A DNA stretch of 17,103 nucleotides from Clostridia bacterium (lineage in GTDB: Bacteria; Bacillota; Clostridia; Christensenellales; UBA1242). The translations under genes were made by a program, and so were the position numbers. The notes beneath the pieces are model-generated. The model made no database searches and was not told the origin of the DNA. It was given only the letters and a program-made list of their open reading frames with translations. Positions 1 to 8,297 of this stretch are shown here, one piece after another. Numbering within the stretch: position 1 is the first letter of the stretch; every line of letters begins with the position of its first letter. The stretch lies in NCBI GenBank assembly GCA_017456465.1, contig JAFTJJ010000052.1, positions 1 to 17,103 on the forward strand, in the 5' to 3' direction.

Positions 1-21
1 TAACATCAGATCATAATTAAG

Positions 22-60
22 CAAAAAAAAAAAGACTATTAAATAATAAATAGGCTTTTT
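22..60 (-). terminator. Intrinsic terminator after fhs
   Basis: Read on the minus strand, an 11-bp stem with one mismatch (AAAAGCCTATT against AATAGTCTTTT, plus-strand arms 49-59 and 30-40) is followed by a run of about 12 T. It begins about 15 nt after the fhs stop, so it ends the ywaF-like/fhs unit. Confidence 0.8.
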
Positions 61-75
61 ATTGTTTAAATTTAA

Positions 76-1713
76 TTAATACAAACCAGAAACGCAGCCA
101 TTTTCATCAATACTCATTCCTTCAAAAGCAGAGTGTTTGCCAAGTCCCGGCATTAACAAAATATTACCAGCAACAGCCACAACAAACCCAGCACCTGAAC
201 AAATTTTAAGGTCTCTGATTGTAACCACAAAATCCTCTGGAGCTCCAACCAAGTCTTTGTTGTCAGAAAAACTGTACTGCGTTTTTGCAATCACAATTGG
301 AAGTTTGTCAAGTTTATTTTTTTTGAGTGTTTCAAGCATTAATCTTGCACGTTCTTCAAACACAACGGATTTTGCACCATAAATCTTTGTTGCAACCTTT
401 TGTATTTTCACCTCAACATCATCTTGCAGCTCATAGGCATATGAGATTTTCGACTCTTCATTGCATTTTTGAATAACAATTCCAGCAAGTTCTTTTGCAC
501 CTTCTGCCCCCATTTCAAAGCCTTGAGTAACCACAGCAAGTTCGCCAACTTTTTCAACAAGACCTTTTAAAACATGAAGTTCTTGATCAGAATCAGTGCT
601 GAACTTGTTGATTGCAACAACCACTGGAAGCCCATAAACACTTCTGATGTTTTTAATGTGTCTCTCAAGATTTGCAAATCCTTTTTTCAATGCGGTCAAA
701 TTCTCATTTTTAAGATTTTCTTTTTGTTCTCCTCCATGAAGCTTAAGAGCCCTCACTGTTGCAACAATCACAACCACCGATGGTTCAAGATCATTGGTTT
801 GACACTTGAGATCCAAAAATTTTTCAGCACCAAGATCTGCACCAAAACCGGCTTCTGTCACAACAAAATCTGCAAGAGAAAGTGCCGTTTTTGTTGCAAT
901 CACACTGTTGCAACCATGAGCAATGTTTGCAAATGGTCCAGCATGAACAAAAGCCGGAGTTCCCTCAAGTGTTTGAACCAAATTGGGTTTGATTGCTTGC
1001 TTTAAAAGAATTGTCATTGCTTCTTCAGCCTTGAGGTCTTTTGCAAAAATTAATTTCCCAGTCCTTGATTTTCCAACAAGAATGTTCCCAAGTCGCGTTT
1101 TGAGATCTGAAAGATTTTTTGCAAGCGCCAAAATTGCCATCACTTCACTGGCACTTGTGATTGTAAATCCGTCTTTTCTGCCATTTGCAAGTTCAATTGT
1201 CTTGAGAGCCCTGTCATTCACATCCAAGCATCTCTGAAAATAAACCTCTTCAATTTCCAGTGCATTTCCTTGATGAATATGGTTGTCAATGATTGCGGAT
1301 AAAAGATTATTTGCACTCGTTATCGCATGAAAATCACCAGTAAAATGCAGATTTATTTCTTCCATTGGAACAACTTGAGAATAGCCTCCGCCTGTTGCTC
1401 CTCCCTTGATTCCAAACACTGGACCAAGCGATGGCTCACGAAGTGCAAGACATGTTTTCTTTTTATACTTCTTTGCGATGGCGTCTGCAAGTCCGATTGA
1501 CACTGTGGTTTTGCCTTCTCCAGATGCCGTTGGATTGATTGCTGTCACCAAAATAAGTTTGCCTTGTTTTTTGCTTCTTATCTTTTCATGATCAATTTTG
1601 GCAACTGTGTTTCCCAAACTCTCAATTTGATTTTCTCGAAGTCCCAATTTTGCAGCAACTTTTTTAATGTTCACAACTTTTGTGTTTCTTGCAATTTCAA
1701 TATCACTAAGCAC
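76..1713 (-). CDS. fhs: Formate--tetrahydrofolate ligase
   Basis: Joins formate to tetrahydrofolate with ATP to give 10-formyl-THF in the cytosol, feeding purine synthesis and formyl-Met-tRNA. The 545-residue length is close to the usual ~555. Visible signatures are the ATP-binding loop TASGEGKTT at residues 62-70, then REPSLGPVFGIKGGATGGGY at about 92-111 and the family block around HAGPFANIAHG. The start is GTG at 1713: an in-frame TGA lies just upstream and an AGGAGG site is 9 nt away, so no ATG start is possible. That Shine-Dalgarno sequence sits in the last codons of the upstream membrane gene, whose stop is 3 nt before the GTG, so translation of the two is probably coupled. There is no separate promoter; fhs appears to depend on the upstream gene. 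The sequence looks intact. Confidence 0.97.
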   Translation of the reverse strand: MLSDIEIARNTKVVNIKKVAAKLGLRENQIESLGNTVAKIDHEKIRSKKQGKLILVTAINPTASGEGKTTVSIGLADAIAKKYKKKTCLALREPSLGPVFGIKGGATGGGYSQVVPMEEINLHFTGDFHAITSANNLLSAIIDNHIHQGNALEIEEVYFQRCLDVNDRALKTIELANGRKDGFTITSASEVMAILALAKNLSDLKTRLGNILVGKSRTGKLIFAKDLKAEEAMTILLKQAIKPNLVQTLEGTPAFVHAGPFANIAHGCNSVIATKTALSLADFVVTEAGFGADLGAEKFLDLKCQTNDLEPSVVVIVATVRALKLHGGEQKENLKNENLTALKKGFANLERHIKNIRSVYGLPVVVAINKFSTDSDQELHVLKGLVEKVGELAVVTQGFEMGAEGAKELAGIVIQKCNEESKISYAYELQDDVEVKIQKVATKIYGAKSVVFEERARLMLETLKKNKLDKLPIVIAKTQYSFSDNKDLVGAPEDFVVTIRDLKICSGAGFVVAVAGNILLMPGLGKHSAFEGMSIDENGCVSGLY

Positions 1714-1716
1714 TTC

Positions 1717-2475
1717 TCATTTCCTCCTTTGTTTCACCCAATCACTTATTTTTGAATACCATCGATCTTCTTTCTTTAAAGCCAACAGTTCATACAAACT
1801 TGTGAATGCAAAAATCAAAACCACAAGACATGCGACAATAAAATAAGATGTAAGCCAAGGAACACTGCTCAAAGGCCCACTGTTCAAATACATTGCATTC
1901 ACATCGCCGATTCCAGACATTTCGTAAATCAAATTGATCATGAATCCATCAAAAATGCAAATCATTATTCCAATCAAAAAAGAAATTGTGTTTTTAACCC
2001 GCACCTTCACATATCCCCCAACGCCAAGCCACAAACACCCCGCAAGCAAAAAGGTGTGACTGAGCAAGCTTTTGAACACATAATAATCAAACAGGTTTGG
2101 ATTGGCATTATAAAATTCCGAAAACAATGTTGCAATGATCGCTCCAAAAGTTCCAGCATAAAGCAAGTATTCTGACAAAACTTTGAAAACTTTGCTTTGC
2201 TTGTCTTTGATGAAAGCCACCACAACAAGCAAAATCATGTTCAAATTGCAAAAGTAGATCGGGAAAAGCATGGTTCCAAGCGCAATGGCATAGCCATAAG
2301 TTAAATATTCATACCACAAATAACTGATATGGATCAAAAAAGACATGCTCGCCAAAAATTTAAGCCACCAATCTTTTGCTTTTTGAGACCTCAAAAGCCC
2401 CAGAAGAACAAGAGCGATGCCAACAGCTGCAAATGAAATAATGATGTAAAGAACAATTGGTGGATCGTAAATCAT
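1717..2475 (-). CDS. YwaF-like (TIGR02206/TMEM164-type) integral membrane protein, copy 1
   Basis: Predicted 252-residue membrane protein with about seven hydrophobic segments, starting MIYDPPIVLYIIISFAAVG. I assign it to the YwaF family by its segment layout and by a central His followed by a hydrophobic helix (SLLSHTFLLAGCLWL), the same place as LITHGLLV and LLHHSLSL in the other two family members in this window. The frame is open to 2535, but ATG 2475 is the better start: AAGGAG lies 6 nt upstream, while the earlier Met lacks a site. Its C-terminal codons (QRRK) form the AGGAGG ribosome binding site of fhs. The bacterial family has no settled function that I can state. Animal TMEM164 proteins are linked to phospholipid acyl transfer, and extending that here would be guesswork. 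Confidence 0.75.
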   Translation of the reverse strand: MIYDPPIVLYIIISFAAVGIALVLLGLLRSQKAKDWWLKFLASMSFLIHISYLWYEYLTYGYAIALGTMLFPIYFCNLNMILLVVVAFIKDKQSKVFKVLSEYLLYAGTFGAIIATLFSEFYNANPNLFDYYVFKSLLSHTFLLAGCLWLGVGGYVKVRVKNTISFLIGIMICIFDGFMINLIYEMSGIGDVNAMYLNSGPLSSVPWLTSYFIVACLVVLIFAFTSLYELLALKKEDRWYSKISDWVKQRRK

Positions 2476-2493
2476 GAAATTCTCCTTTGAAAC

Positions 2494-2502
2494 ATTATAA
2501 CA
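2494..2502 (-). promoter_or_regulatory. Putative extended -10 promoter for ywaF-like 1/fhs
   Basis: On the minus strand TGTTATAAT (TGn plus consensus -10) lies about 20 nt before the ATG at 2475. No recognisable -35 is present. The implied leader is only about 12 nt, so the ribosome binding site would be almost at the RNA 5' end. Confidence 0.45.
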
Positions 2503-2548
2503 TAATGATGATAATGATAAAAAACATTTAGACACATGTTTAAAATTT

Positions 2549-2585
2549 TATACAATCAAAAAGGATGCTTTGCAAAGCATCCTTT
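2549..2585 (-). terminator. Intrinsic terminator after the nucleotidyltransferase gene
   Basis: A perfect 13+13-base palindrome (plus-strand arms 2560-2572 and 2573-2585, AAAGGATGCTTTG/CAAAGCATCCTTT) starts 5 nt after the stop at 2591 and is followed on the minus strand by TTTTTGATTG. The T run is short, but the stem is strong. Confidence 0.75.
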
Positions 2586-2590
2586 GTTTG

Positions 2591-3487
2591 CTATTTCCAA
2601 AGTTCTCTCGGATAAACCCCGAGGAGTGTTTGTGATTCAATGTAATCAACAAGTTCTTGTTTGTCCTCTTTGTATGTCACACCATACCACTTCGCATCTG
2701 TGCCAATTGACACAAGTTTTGCCATGCCACCGTCCATCATTTCAGTAATAACTGTTGGAATCAAATATTCAGCCTTCATCATGTTGTCCTTGTTTTCTTC
2801 AAAGAAATCCTTAAATCTTGCATTGAGATAAGGAAACAAGTGAGAGTTCAAAGCGAACATGTTCATTGAAACGGGATTGTCATCACCAACCACAAACGAT
2901 TCTTCTCCTGAAAGTGGCTCGGCTTTTATGACACCGTCAATTCGATCAACGCTCGATTCAACAATTCTTTTCACTTCGCCGTCCTCAACCATGCAAAGTC
3001 CACGCTTTGCTGCTCCATTTTGGCTGAGTGATTCTCCAATTTTGTAAACAACACATCCGAATGCTGTTTTGTCATCATTCTTTGCAAGAAAATCATGAAG
3101 AACCTTGAAAGCATCTCGTCCATAAAAATCATCTGCATTTATGATTGCAAATTTGTCAGACACAACTCCATTCAAACAATAAATTGCATGACCAGTTCCA
3201 AGTGGTTTAATCCTATCTTGCGGAACAGATGTTCCTTCAGGAATGTTCTTCATGTCTTGAAACACATATTCAACTTTGATTTTTTCTTCAATTCTTTTCC
3301 CCACCGTTTCTCGGAACAAGTTGTAGTTTTCTTCCTTGATGATGAAAACAATTCGATCAAAACCCGCTTTGATTGCATCATAAATTGAATAATCAAGAAT
3401 GAACTCACCATTTGCATTCACTGGCTCAACCTGCTTGAGTCCACCAAATCTGCTGCCCATTCCCGCTGCCATAATTACCAAATCCAT
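2591..3487 (-). CDS. Sugar-phosphate nucleotidyltransferase family protein (NTP_transferase)
   Basis: 298 residues beginning with the nucleotide-binding signature of this fold, MAAGMGSRFGGLKQ at residues 6-19. A sugar-site region follows (KPLGTGHAIYC, then AIINADDFYG, where the DD pair probably binds the catalytic metal). Members transfer an NMP to a sugar phosphate to make an activated sugar. The substrate cannot be read here; it resembles short single-domain pyrophosphorylase relatives lacking the left-handed beta-helix domain. The start at 3487 has a G-rich ribosome binding site (AGGGGGAG) about 9 nt upstream. It follows the lysS stop by 31 nt with no convincing terminator between them, so the two are probably co-transcribed. 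No cell-wall or capsule genes flank it to indicate the substrate. Confidence 0.85.
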   Translation of the reverse strand: MDLVIMAAGMGSRFGGLKQVEPVNANGEFILDYSIYDAIKAGFDRIVFIIKEENYNLFRETVGKRIEEKIKVEYVFQDMKNIPEGTSVPQDRIKPLGTGHAIYCLNGVVSDKFAIINADDFYGRDAFKVLHDFLAKNDDKTAFGCVVYKIGESLSQNGAAKRGLCMVEDGEVKRIVESSVDRIDGVIKAEPLSGEESFVVGDDNPVSMNMFALNSHLFPYLNARFKDFFEENKDNMMKAEYLIPTVITEMMDGGMAKLVSIGTDAKWYGVTYKEDKQELVDYIESQTLLGVYPRELWK

Positions 3488-3518
3488 TAATCATCACTCC
3501 CCCTTTTTTTGATTGTTT

Positions 3519-5075
3519 TTAGAAGTTGAGCAAACTCAACAACTTTTTGTTGTCAACAGCAAGCAAGAAGATCCCAAGCTTTGGTCCTTGCTTTTCACCA
3601 AGAAGCAAATTATAAAGAATTTCAAAAAATCTCTTTTGAACTTTTTTGAGATCTTGTGGTTCAAGATTCAAGTATTTCACCACACCATAAAGTTCTGTCA
3701 TCATCTCATCACTGTTGCTGTAATTGTTTGAAAGAAGTTCAACAGTTTTTGCAACCCAGAGTTTCTCATCTTCATTAAGTGTTGAATAGAACTCAGTATT
3801 TTTTTCTGAAAGAAGATTAACTTGGTATTCCTTGCCATAGTTTTCAACCCAATATTTTGCTTTGGCAAGACGCTCAGCATAATAAGTTGAATGAATGTCA
3901 GTGTTTTCTCTCGCCATGAGTTCCCCAAGCATTGCTTCATTGAAATTGACAATTGGAAGGAATGTTGCAAGATATGAGAAGTTTGGATAATTGAGATAAT
4001 CAGCAGAAACTCCAGTAAATTCCAAAATCTCTTTGTTGCCTTGATCGATTCTGCCTTCAACCATCATCTTCACATATCTGTCAAACTCGCTGTAATAACG
4101 AATTACATCATTGTCAAACGCTAAGTTAAAGTTTTGCATTGGTTTGTATTTTGCATAGAACCACAAAATCATGTGTTTATCATAAATTTTAAGAAGATCT
4201 GTGAGTGTGAGCACATTTCCAGTCGAAGAACTCATTTTTGCTCCGCCACCCTTGATTCCAATGAAGTTGTATGGTTCATAAACTGGTGGTTCAAACCCAA
4301 AAATTTCCTTTGAAATGCGAGTTGCAACGTCCTTGCTTCCATTTGCTGTTGAGTGATCCATCCCGCCTGACTCAAACACAACGTTTTCAGCTTGCCATCT
4401 CATTGGCCAGTCAACCTTCCATTGAAGTTTGTAGTTGAAGTTCTTGAAAAGATTGATTGTTGCTTCATGACCACATCCACATTTGTATGTCACATCACCA
4501 GTCTTTTCATCATAAGCCACGATTTCTTTTGTTTCTTTTTTGCACTTGTCACAGTATATGCTGATTGGGTAATATTTGTCTCTCTCTCCTTCTTCAGCGT
4601 CCTGTGTTCTGAAACTGTCAATGATGTCAAAAATTTCACCACGCTTGTCCATTGCAAGTTTCACTTTGTCAGCATATCTTCCACTTCTGTATTCTTTTGC
4701 TTGATAAATACATTCAACATCAATACCAACAGTCTTGATTTCTGACAAAAATCTTTTTTCAAAATATTCGGCATAACTTTCATTTTCTGAAAAAGGACTT
4801 GGAATATCAACATATGGCATTCCAATGTATTTTGAATATTCTGCAGGAATATTTCCAGGCACCTTTCTGAACCTGTCAAACTCATCAATTGACAAAATGA
4901 ATCTTACTTTTTTGCCACGAGCAGCAAGCGCTTTTGCAACAAAGTATGGTGTCACAATCTCCCTGAAATTTCCAATGTGCACAAACCCAGAAGGACTGAC
5001 ACCTGATGCAACAGTATAAACCTCCTCATTTGGTCTTTCTTTAATTATTCTGTCAGCAAATTCATAAGCCCACAT
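3519..5075 (-). CDS. lysS: Lysyl-tRNA synthetase, class I
   Basis: Charges tRNA-Lys with lysine using ATP. The class I catalytic signatures are both present: HIGN at residues 33-36 (with SGVSPSGFVHIGNFRE around it) and KMSSSTGN at 280-287. That identifies the class I (archaeal/spirochaete-type, LysK-like) enzyme and not the usual bacterial class II LysS. A zinc-binding insert carries Cys175, Cys178, Cys199 and Cys201. Predicted length is 518 residues. The frame is open to an ATG at 5084, but that codon abuts AGGAG; ATG 5075 (MWAYEFADRI) has the same AGGAG 9 nt away and is preferred. The leader from the predicted promoter is only about 29 nt, too short for a T-box or L-box riboswitch. It heads an operon with the nucleotidyltransferase gene. 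Confidence 0.96.
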   Translation of the reverse strand: MWAYEFADRIIKERPNEEVYTVASGVSPSGFVHIGNFREIVTPYFVAKALAARGKKVRFILSIDEFDRFRKVPGNIPAEYSKYIGMPYVDIPSPFSENESYAEYFEKRFLSEIKTVGIDVECIYQAKEYRSGRYADKVKLAMDKRGEIFDIIDSFRTQDAEEGERDKYYPISIYCDKCKKETKEIVAYDEKTGDVTYKCGCGHEATINLFKNFNYKLQWKVDWPMRWQAENVVFESGGMDHSTANGSKDVATRISKEIFGFEPPVYEPYNFIGIKGGGAKMSSSTGNVLTLTDLLKIYDKHMILWFYAKYKPMQNFNLAFDNDVIRYYSEFDRYVKMMVEGRIDQGNKEILEFTGVSADYLNYPNFSYLATFLPIVNFNEAMLGELMARENTDIHSTYYAERLAKAKYWVENYGKEYQVNLLSEKNTEFYSTLNEDEKLWVAKTVELLSNNYSNSDEMMTELYGVVKYLNLEPQDLKKVQKRFFEILYNLLLGEKQGPKLGIFLLAVDNKKLLSLLNF

Positions 5076-5110
5076 AATAAACATCTCCTACGTATTAAAT
5101 ATTATAACTT

Positions 5111-5139
5111 AATATATAACCTTTTAAGGGTTTTGTCAA
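5111..5139 (-). promoter_or_regulatory. Sigma-A promoter for lysS
   Basis: On the minus strand a perfect -35 TTGACA (5139-5134) is separated by 17 nt from TATATT (5116-5111). Transcription would start near 5104. A second TATAAT at 5106-5101 is 27 nt from the -35 and is less likely to be used. Confidence 0.8.
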
Positions 5140-5180
5140 CCATAACCCCCAAAAATCACAAACACCCCATTCATTTTTGT

Positions 5181-5210
5181 TTGTCACACAATGGCCACAT
5201 GTGATATATT
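5181..5210 (+). promoter_or_regulatory. Promoter for the MFS transporter, with a possible operator
   Basis: TTGTCA (5181-5186), an 18-nt spacer and TATATT (5205-5210) form a good sigma-A promoter. The spacer holds an inverted repeat TCACA-N11-TGTGA (5184-5204), including the 8-bp palindrome CACATGTG (5196-5203). A protein bound there would block RNA polymerase. The promoter is divergent from that of lysS, about 40 nt away. Confidence 0.65.
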
Positions 5211-5253
5211 TAGCATGCATACATAATTCAAATGAGGAGCTTTAAAATTTCAC

Positions 5254-6537
5254 ATGGGATTTCAATATAACATTTCAAACAACAGCAATGACACAAAACC
5301 AAGAACATGTATGCTCGCATGTCACATGATCGCAACAATTGTAAATTTGTTTGTTAATACTTTCTTGGTTGCATACATTTATGATAAAAATGCCAGTGTC
5401 TATGATTATATATTCAATGTAAGTATTTACAACATATCGGCGTATGCTGCAATGGCGATCTTCTATATCCCATTAAGTTATATTGTTGACAAAACAAATC
5501 GGGTGGGCATGTTCAGGGTTGGCCTCATTATGAGAAGCGCTCTCGTGATCTTGGTCATCTTTTGTGGTGAGAAAATTGCAAAGCTTACTTGGCTTGCTGG
5601 AATTGTGAATGGTGCATCAGATGCAACATATTTTGCCAGTTACAACGTTCTGAAGCAAGAAATGGTCAGCAGAAAAAAGATGAGCAATTATTCTTCAACA
5701 ACTTATATCATATCAAAACTTATCGAAGTGGTATGTCCAATCGCGCTTGGAGCATTGATTGATGTTTCCACGTTCTCTAGCGTCGCTTTTATTGTGCTTA
5801 TTATTTGCGCCGCTCAAGTAGGTATGTCCTTTGGAATAAAATCAGAAAAAACAATTAATAGTTGTTTCAATCTAAGGTCATATTTTAAGAAAATCAAACA
5901 AAATAACGAAGTTTTTTCAAAACTCAAAATTATTTATTTGATATGTGCAATTTATGGAAGCAGCGCTCTTGTAACAATGCTCATAAATATTTGCATCATG
6001 ATCGAATATGGTTCAAGTTTCAGTCTTGGTGCAATCACAAGTGCAATTTCAATTTGTGCAATAATCACACTGCTCCTAGTAAACAAATTTTCAAAACCAG
6101 GCAATCGAAGTGGCGTTTATATTGTTTGTGGCATTCTTGTTATCTTATCCAGCATTATATTACTTTTCGATTTCAGCCAAATCACAATTGTTGTTTTCAA
6201 TCTTATAACAGCTTGTACAGGTATAATATATAAAGTTGAATTTGACATTTATCGTAATGGCGTTTTGAAAGAAGCTGGACTTTACAGTGAAATTTCTGAA
6301 CATCACACAGTTGTTGAAGTTTTGGCCAATATTTCAAGAGTAATCTTCTTTGCAGTTTTGCTGTTAATTTCACTTTTACAAAGCATGCTCGCATTTAAAA
6401 TCTTTATTATTGTTACAGCAATTTTCCTCAGCTTGATTTTAATTTTAATCATGATTTTTGAAAATAAATTTATCAGATGCCCAGCAATAAGACCTGAATC
6501 AATTGTTATTGAAACATCATCAGAAATGAATAAATAA
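5254..6537 (+). CDS. Major facilitator superfamily transporter
   Basis: 427 residues, almost entirely hydrophobic with about twelve membrane-spanning stretches in two halves joined by a charged stretch (SEKTINSCFNLRSYFKKIKQNNE, residues about 195-217). The loop after an early helix reads YIVDKTNRVGMFRVGLIMR, the position and character of the MFS motif A loop between helices 2 and 3. The substrate is unknown. The AGGAG at 5235-5239 is 14 nt from the ATG, longer than for other genes here, and no in-frame start codon lies closer, so translation may be modest. It is the only plus-strand gene in the first 11 kb, has its own promoter with an inverted repeat, and no regulator gene adjoins it. A drug or metabolite exporter is possible but not shown. 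Confidence 0.85.
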   Translation: MGFQYNISNNSNDTKPRTCMLACHMIATIVNLFVNTFLVAYIYDKNASVYDYIFNVSIYNISAYAAMAIFYIPLSYIVDKTNRVGMFRVGLIMRSALVILVIFCGEKIAKLTWLAGIVNGASDATYFASYNVLKQEMVSRKKMSNYSSTTYIISKLIEVVCPIALGALIDVSTFSSVAFIVLIICAAQVGMSFGIKSEKTINSCFNLRSYFKKIKQNNEVFSKLKIIYLICAIYGSSALVTMLINICIMIEYGSSFSLGAITSAISICAIITLLLVNKFSKPGNRSGVYIVCGILVILSSIILLFDFSQITIVVFNLITACTGIIYKVEFDIYRNGVLKEAGLYSEISEHHTVVEVLANISRVIFFAVLLLISLLQSMLAFKIFIIVTAIFLSLILILIMIFENKFIRCPAIRPESIVIETSSEMNK

Positions 6538-6540
6538 AAT

Positions 6541-6578
6541 AAGAAAAACCAAGCAATTAATTTTGCTTGGTTTTTCTT
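6541..6578. terminator. Bidirectional terminator between the MFS gene and gtrA-like
   Basis: Arms AAGAAAAACCAAGCAA (6541-6556) and TTGCTTGGTTTTTCTT (6563-6578) pair perfectly with a 6-nt loop. A and T runs at both ends let it work for the plus-strand transporter and the convergent minus-strand unit. Confidence 0.85.
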
Positions 6579-6609
6579 CTAAATTTGACTCGTTGTGTTT
6601 GTTTTTCTA

Positions 6610-7068
6610 TTACTCTTTTTCTTTTTTTATATCAGAATTTTCATCAGCATTCTTTTTCTTGTCCACAGCGGTATCACAAGAATTTCTGTAGACCACAAAT
6701 CTTGTGTACAAGTATTCAAGCACAAAGTTTGCAATCATTGTCACCGCCAAAATCAAAAATTCATGAGCCCCCGCTCTTGCCGCAAGTTCCCCAAGCCAAG
6801 TTGAAAGTGGCGTGAACACAGCATAAAAAGCAAGAACCAAAAGCATTGCAATTTTTACATTGTTTGCCGATTTGAACGTAAACTTCCTGTTGATTGTGAA
6901 ATTCCAGATGATTGACAAAAGCAAACTTGGAAGATAGGCCAGCCAATAATTTGAAATGAAAAGTTCAAGAATGGTGAATGACCCAATCTGAATCACACCT
7001 GCACTGATTGAAAACAAAAAGAATTTGAGTGATCTCATCCATTCTTTTTTCGTGTTTGTTTGTTCCAT
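6610..7068 (-). CDS. GtrA family membrane protein
   Basis: 152 residues with four predicted membrane helices in the GtrA pattern: a first helix after RSLKFFLFSISAGVIQIG, then NYWLAYLPSLLLSIIWNFTINRKFTF (the conserved N-x-x-x-N-R-x-[FW]-T-F block at about residues 56-64), and two more helices. A charged, disordered tail rich in Lys and Glu follows. GtrA proteins are small membrane proteins often paired with glycosyltransferases and proposed to help flip polyprenyl-phosphate-linked sugars; no glycosyltransferase is next to this one. The start at 7068 has GAGGTG (7073-7078) 4 nt upstream. It begins 14 nt after the stop of the GNAT-like gene, so the pair is an operon. Confidence 0.85.
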   Translation of the reverse strand: MEQTNTKKEWMRSLKFFLFSISAGVIQIGSFTILELFISNYWLAYLPSLLLSIIWNFTINRKFTFKSANNVKIAMLLVLAFYAVFTPLSTWLGELAARAGAHEFLILAVTMIANFVLEYLYTRFVVYRNSCDTAVDKKKNADENSDIKKEKE

Positions 7069-7082
7069 GTTTCACCTCAAAA

Positions 7083-8207
7083 TTAAATCTCTTTTTTCCA
7101 ACAACGACGACGTCTGTGCTGACGTGTTTCAAAATCTTTCCACAAACTTAAAACAGCTTCATTTGTTTCAAGTTCTGGACCTGTTTCACAGTGCTTTATT
7201 CCATTATCAACACACATCTTCACAATTTGATTCATCACAATTGCTGGCAAACCCTGTTTCTGAAGTTCAGGCTCCACACCAATAAAGAACATTTCAAGTG
7301 TGTCGTTTTTGCCTCGAAGCGCTTTAAGCATTCTGAACAGACCAAATGGCAAAAGTCTTCCATTTGACTTTTTGAGTGCTTTTGCGATTGATGGAACAAG
7401 AACAGCAAAAGCAACAATCTTTCCACTTTTGTCTTTGATTGAACAAATATACTTGAGATTGACAAGAGGAATGTAATCTTTGATTGATTTATCAATGACA
7501 GCATCTGTGAGTGGAACAGTTCCAAAAAGTTTTGAAAAAGCCACATCAATCACTTTGAACGCCTCATAAGCATCTTTCAAAAGGACCTTTCTGTCAGTGT
7601 ATGTCACAAGTTCATAACCATTCTTCTTTTGAATGAAATCACTGATTCTTTGAAGTCTTGCATCGTGTTCTTTTGGTGCAAACACTTGATATTCAATCCA
7701 ATCAACTTCCTTTTCAAGACCCAGTTTCTCCATGTGCTCGATGTAATATGGGAAATTATAAAAAGTTATTGACATGTTGAGTTCATCAAACCCTTCAACA
7801 AGCATTCCCTCATGATCCATATCGGTGAAACCAATTGGACCCATGACTTTTGTGTAACCACGCGCTTTCCCCCATTTCACAACTGCATCAAAAAGAGCAC
7901 TTGAAACTTCAAAATCATCCACAAAATCAAAGCGTGTGAACCTGATTGCGTTTGTTCCCCACTTTTTGTTTGCAGCATGATTAATAAGCCCACCAATTCT
8001 TCCAACAATTTTCCCGTTTTTAAATGCAAGAAATAATTTTGTCTCACAAAACTCATAAGCTGGATTTTTTCCTTTTGTGAAAGTTTCCATTTCATCAGAA
8101 AACAAAAATGGAACATACGCCGGAATCTTTTTGTACATCTTGTTTGGGAAATCTACCCATTTTTTCAAATCATTTTTTGTTAACACTTCTTTAATTTCAA
8201 CACTCAT
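7083..8207 (-). CDS. GNAT-fold N-acetyltransferase-like protein (uncharacterised ~370-residue family)
   Basis: 374 residues. The N-terminal half (VEIKEVLTKNDLKKWVDFPNKMYK, then ETKLFLAFKNGKIVGRIGGLIN) and the C-terminal part (TLEMFFIGVEPELQKQGLPAIVMNQIVK) both look like acyl-CoA N-acyltransferase strands. The second contains a degenerate acetyl-CoA loop (ELQKQGLPA) where active GNATs have Q/R-x-x-G-x-G/A. A KVMGPIGFTDMDHEGMLVEGFDE block lies between them. Family members are common in Bacteroidota and Clostridia, but I know no established substrate. The tail is very basic (RQHRRRRCWKKEI). Three in-frame ATGs lie near the 5' end; 8207 is chosen because AAGAAGGA (8216-8223) is 8 nt upstream, and the ATG at 8216 overlaps that site. 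Co-transcribed with the GtrA gene. Confidence 0.7.
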   Translation of the reverse strand: MSVEIKEVLTKNDLKKWVDFPNKMYKKIPAYVPFLFSDEMETFTKGKNPAYEFCETKLFLAFKNGKIVGRIGGLINHAANKKWGTNAIRFTRFDFVDDFEVSSALFDAVVKWGKARGYTKVMGPIGFTDMDHEGMLVEGFDELNMSITFYNFPYYIEHMEKLGLEKEVDWIEYQVFAPKEHDARLQRISDFIQKKNGYELVTYTDRKVLLKDAYEAFKVIDVAFSKLFGTVPLTDAVIDKSIKDYIPLVNLKYICSIKDKSGKIVAFAVLVPSIAKALKKSNGRLLPFGLFRMLKALRGKNDTLEMFFIGVEPELQKQGLPAIVMNQIVKMCVDNGIKHCETGPELETNEAVLSLWKDFETRQHRRRRCWKKEI

Positions 8208-8254
8208 AAATTTCATCCTTCTTTTGTCTTTTATCCCCATTGCTTACAATATAT

Positions 8255-8283
8255 ATTATATCATATCACCAATCTCATCACAA
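8255..8283 (-). promoter_or_regulatory. Promoter for the GNAT-like/gtrA-like operon
   Basis: On the minus strand TTGTGA (8283-8278), 17 nt, then TATAAT (8260-8255) preceded by TGA, giving an extended -10. Leader of about 40 nt to the ATG at 8207. Confidence 0.75.
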
Positions 8284-8297
8284 ACATATTTGCGCAC

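Noticed and set aside
3525..3540. Hairpin at the end of lysS as a terminator
   Set aside because: The stem is only 6 bp (GTTGAG-TTTG-CTCAAC) and is followed by TTCTAAAAAC, with no T tract.
5076..5110. T-box or lysine riboswitch in front of lysS
   Set aside because: The predicted leader is about 29 nt, far shorter than either riboswitch, and no T-box motif is present.
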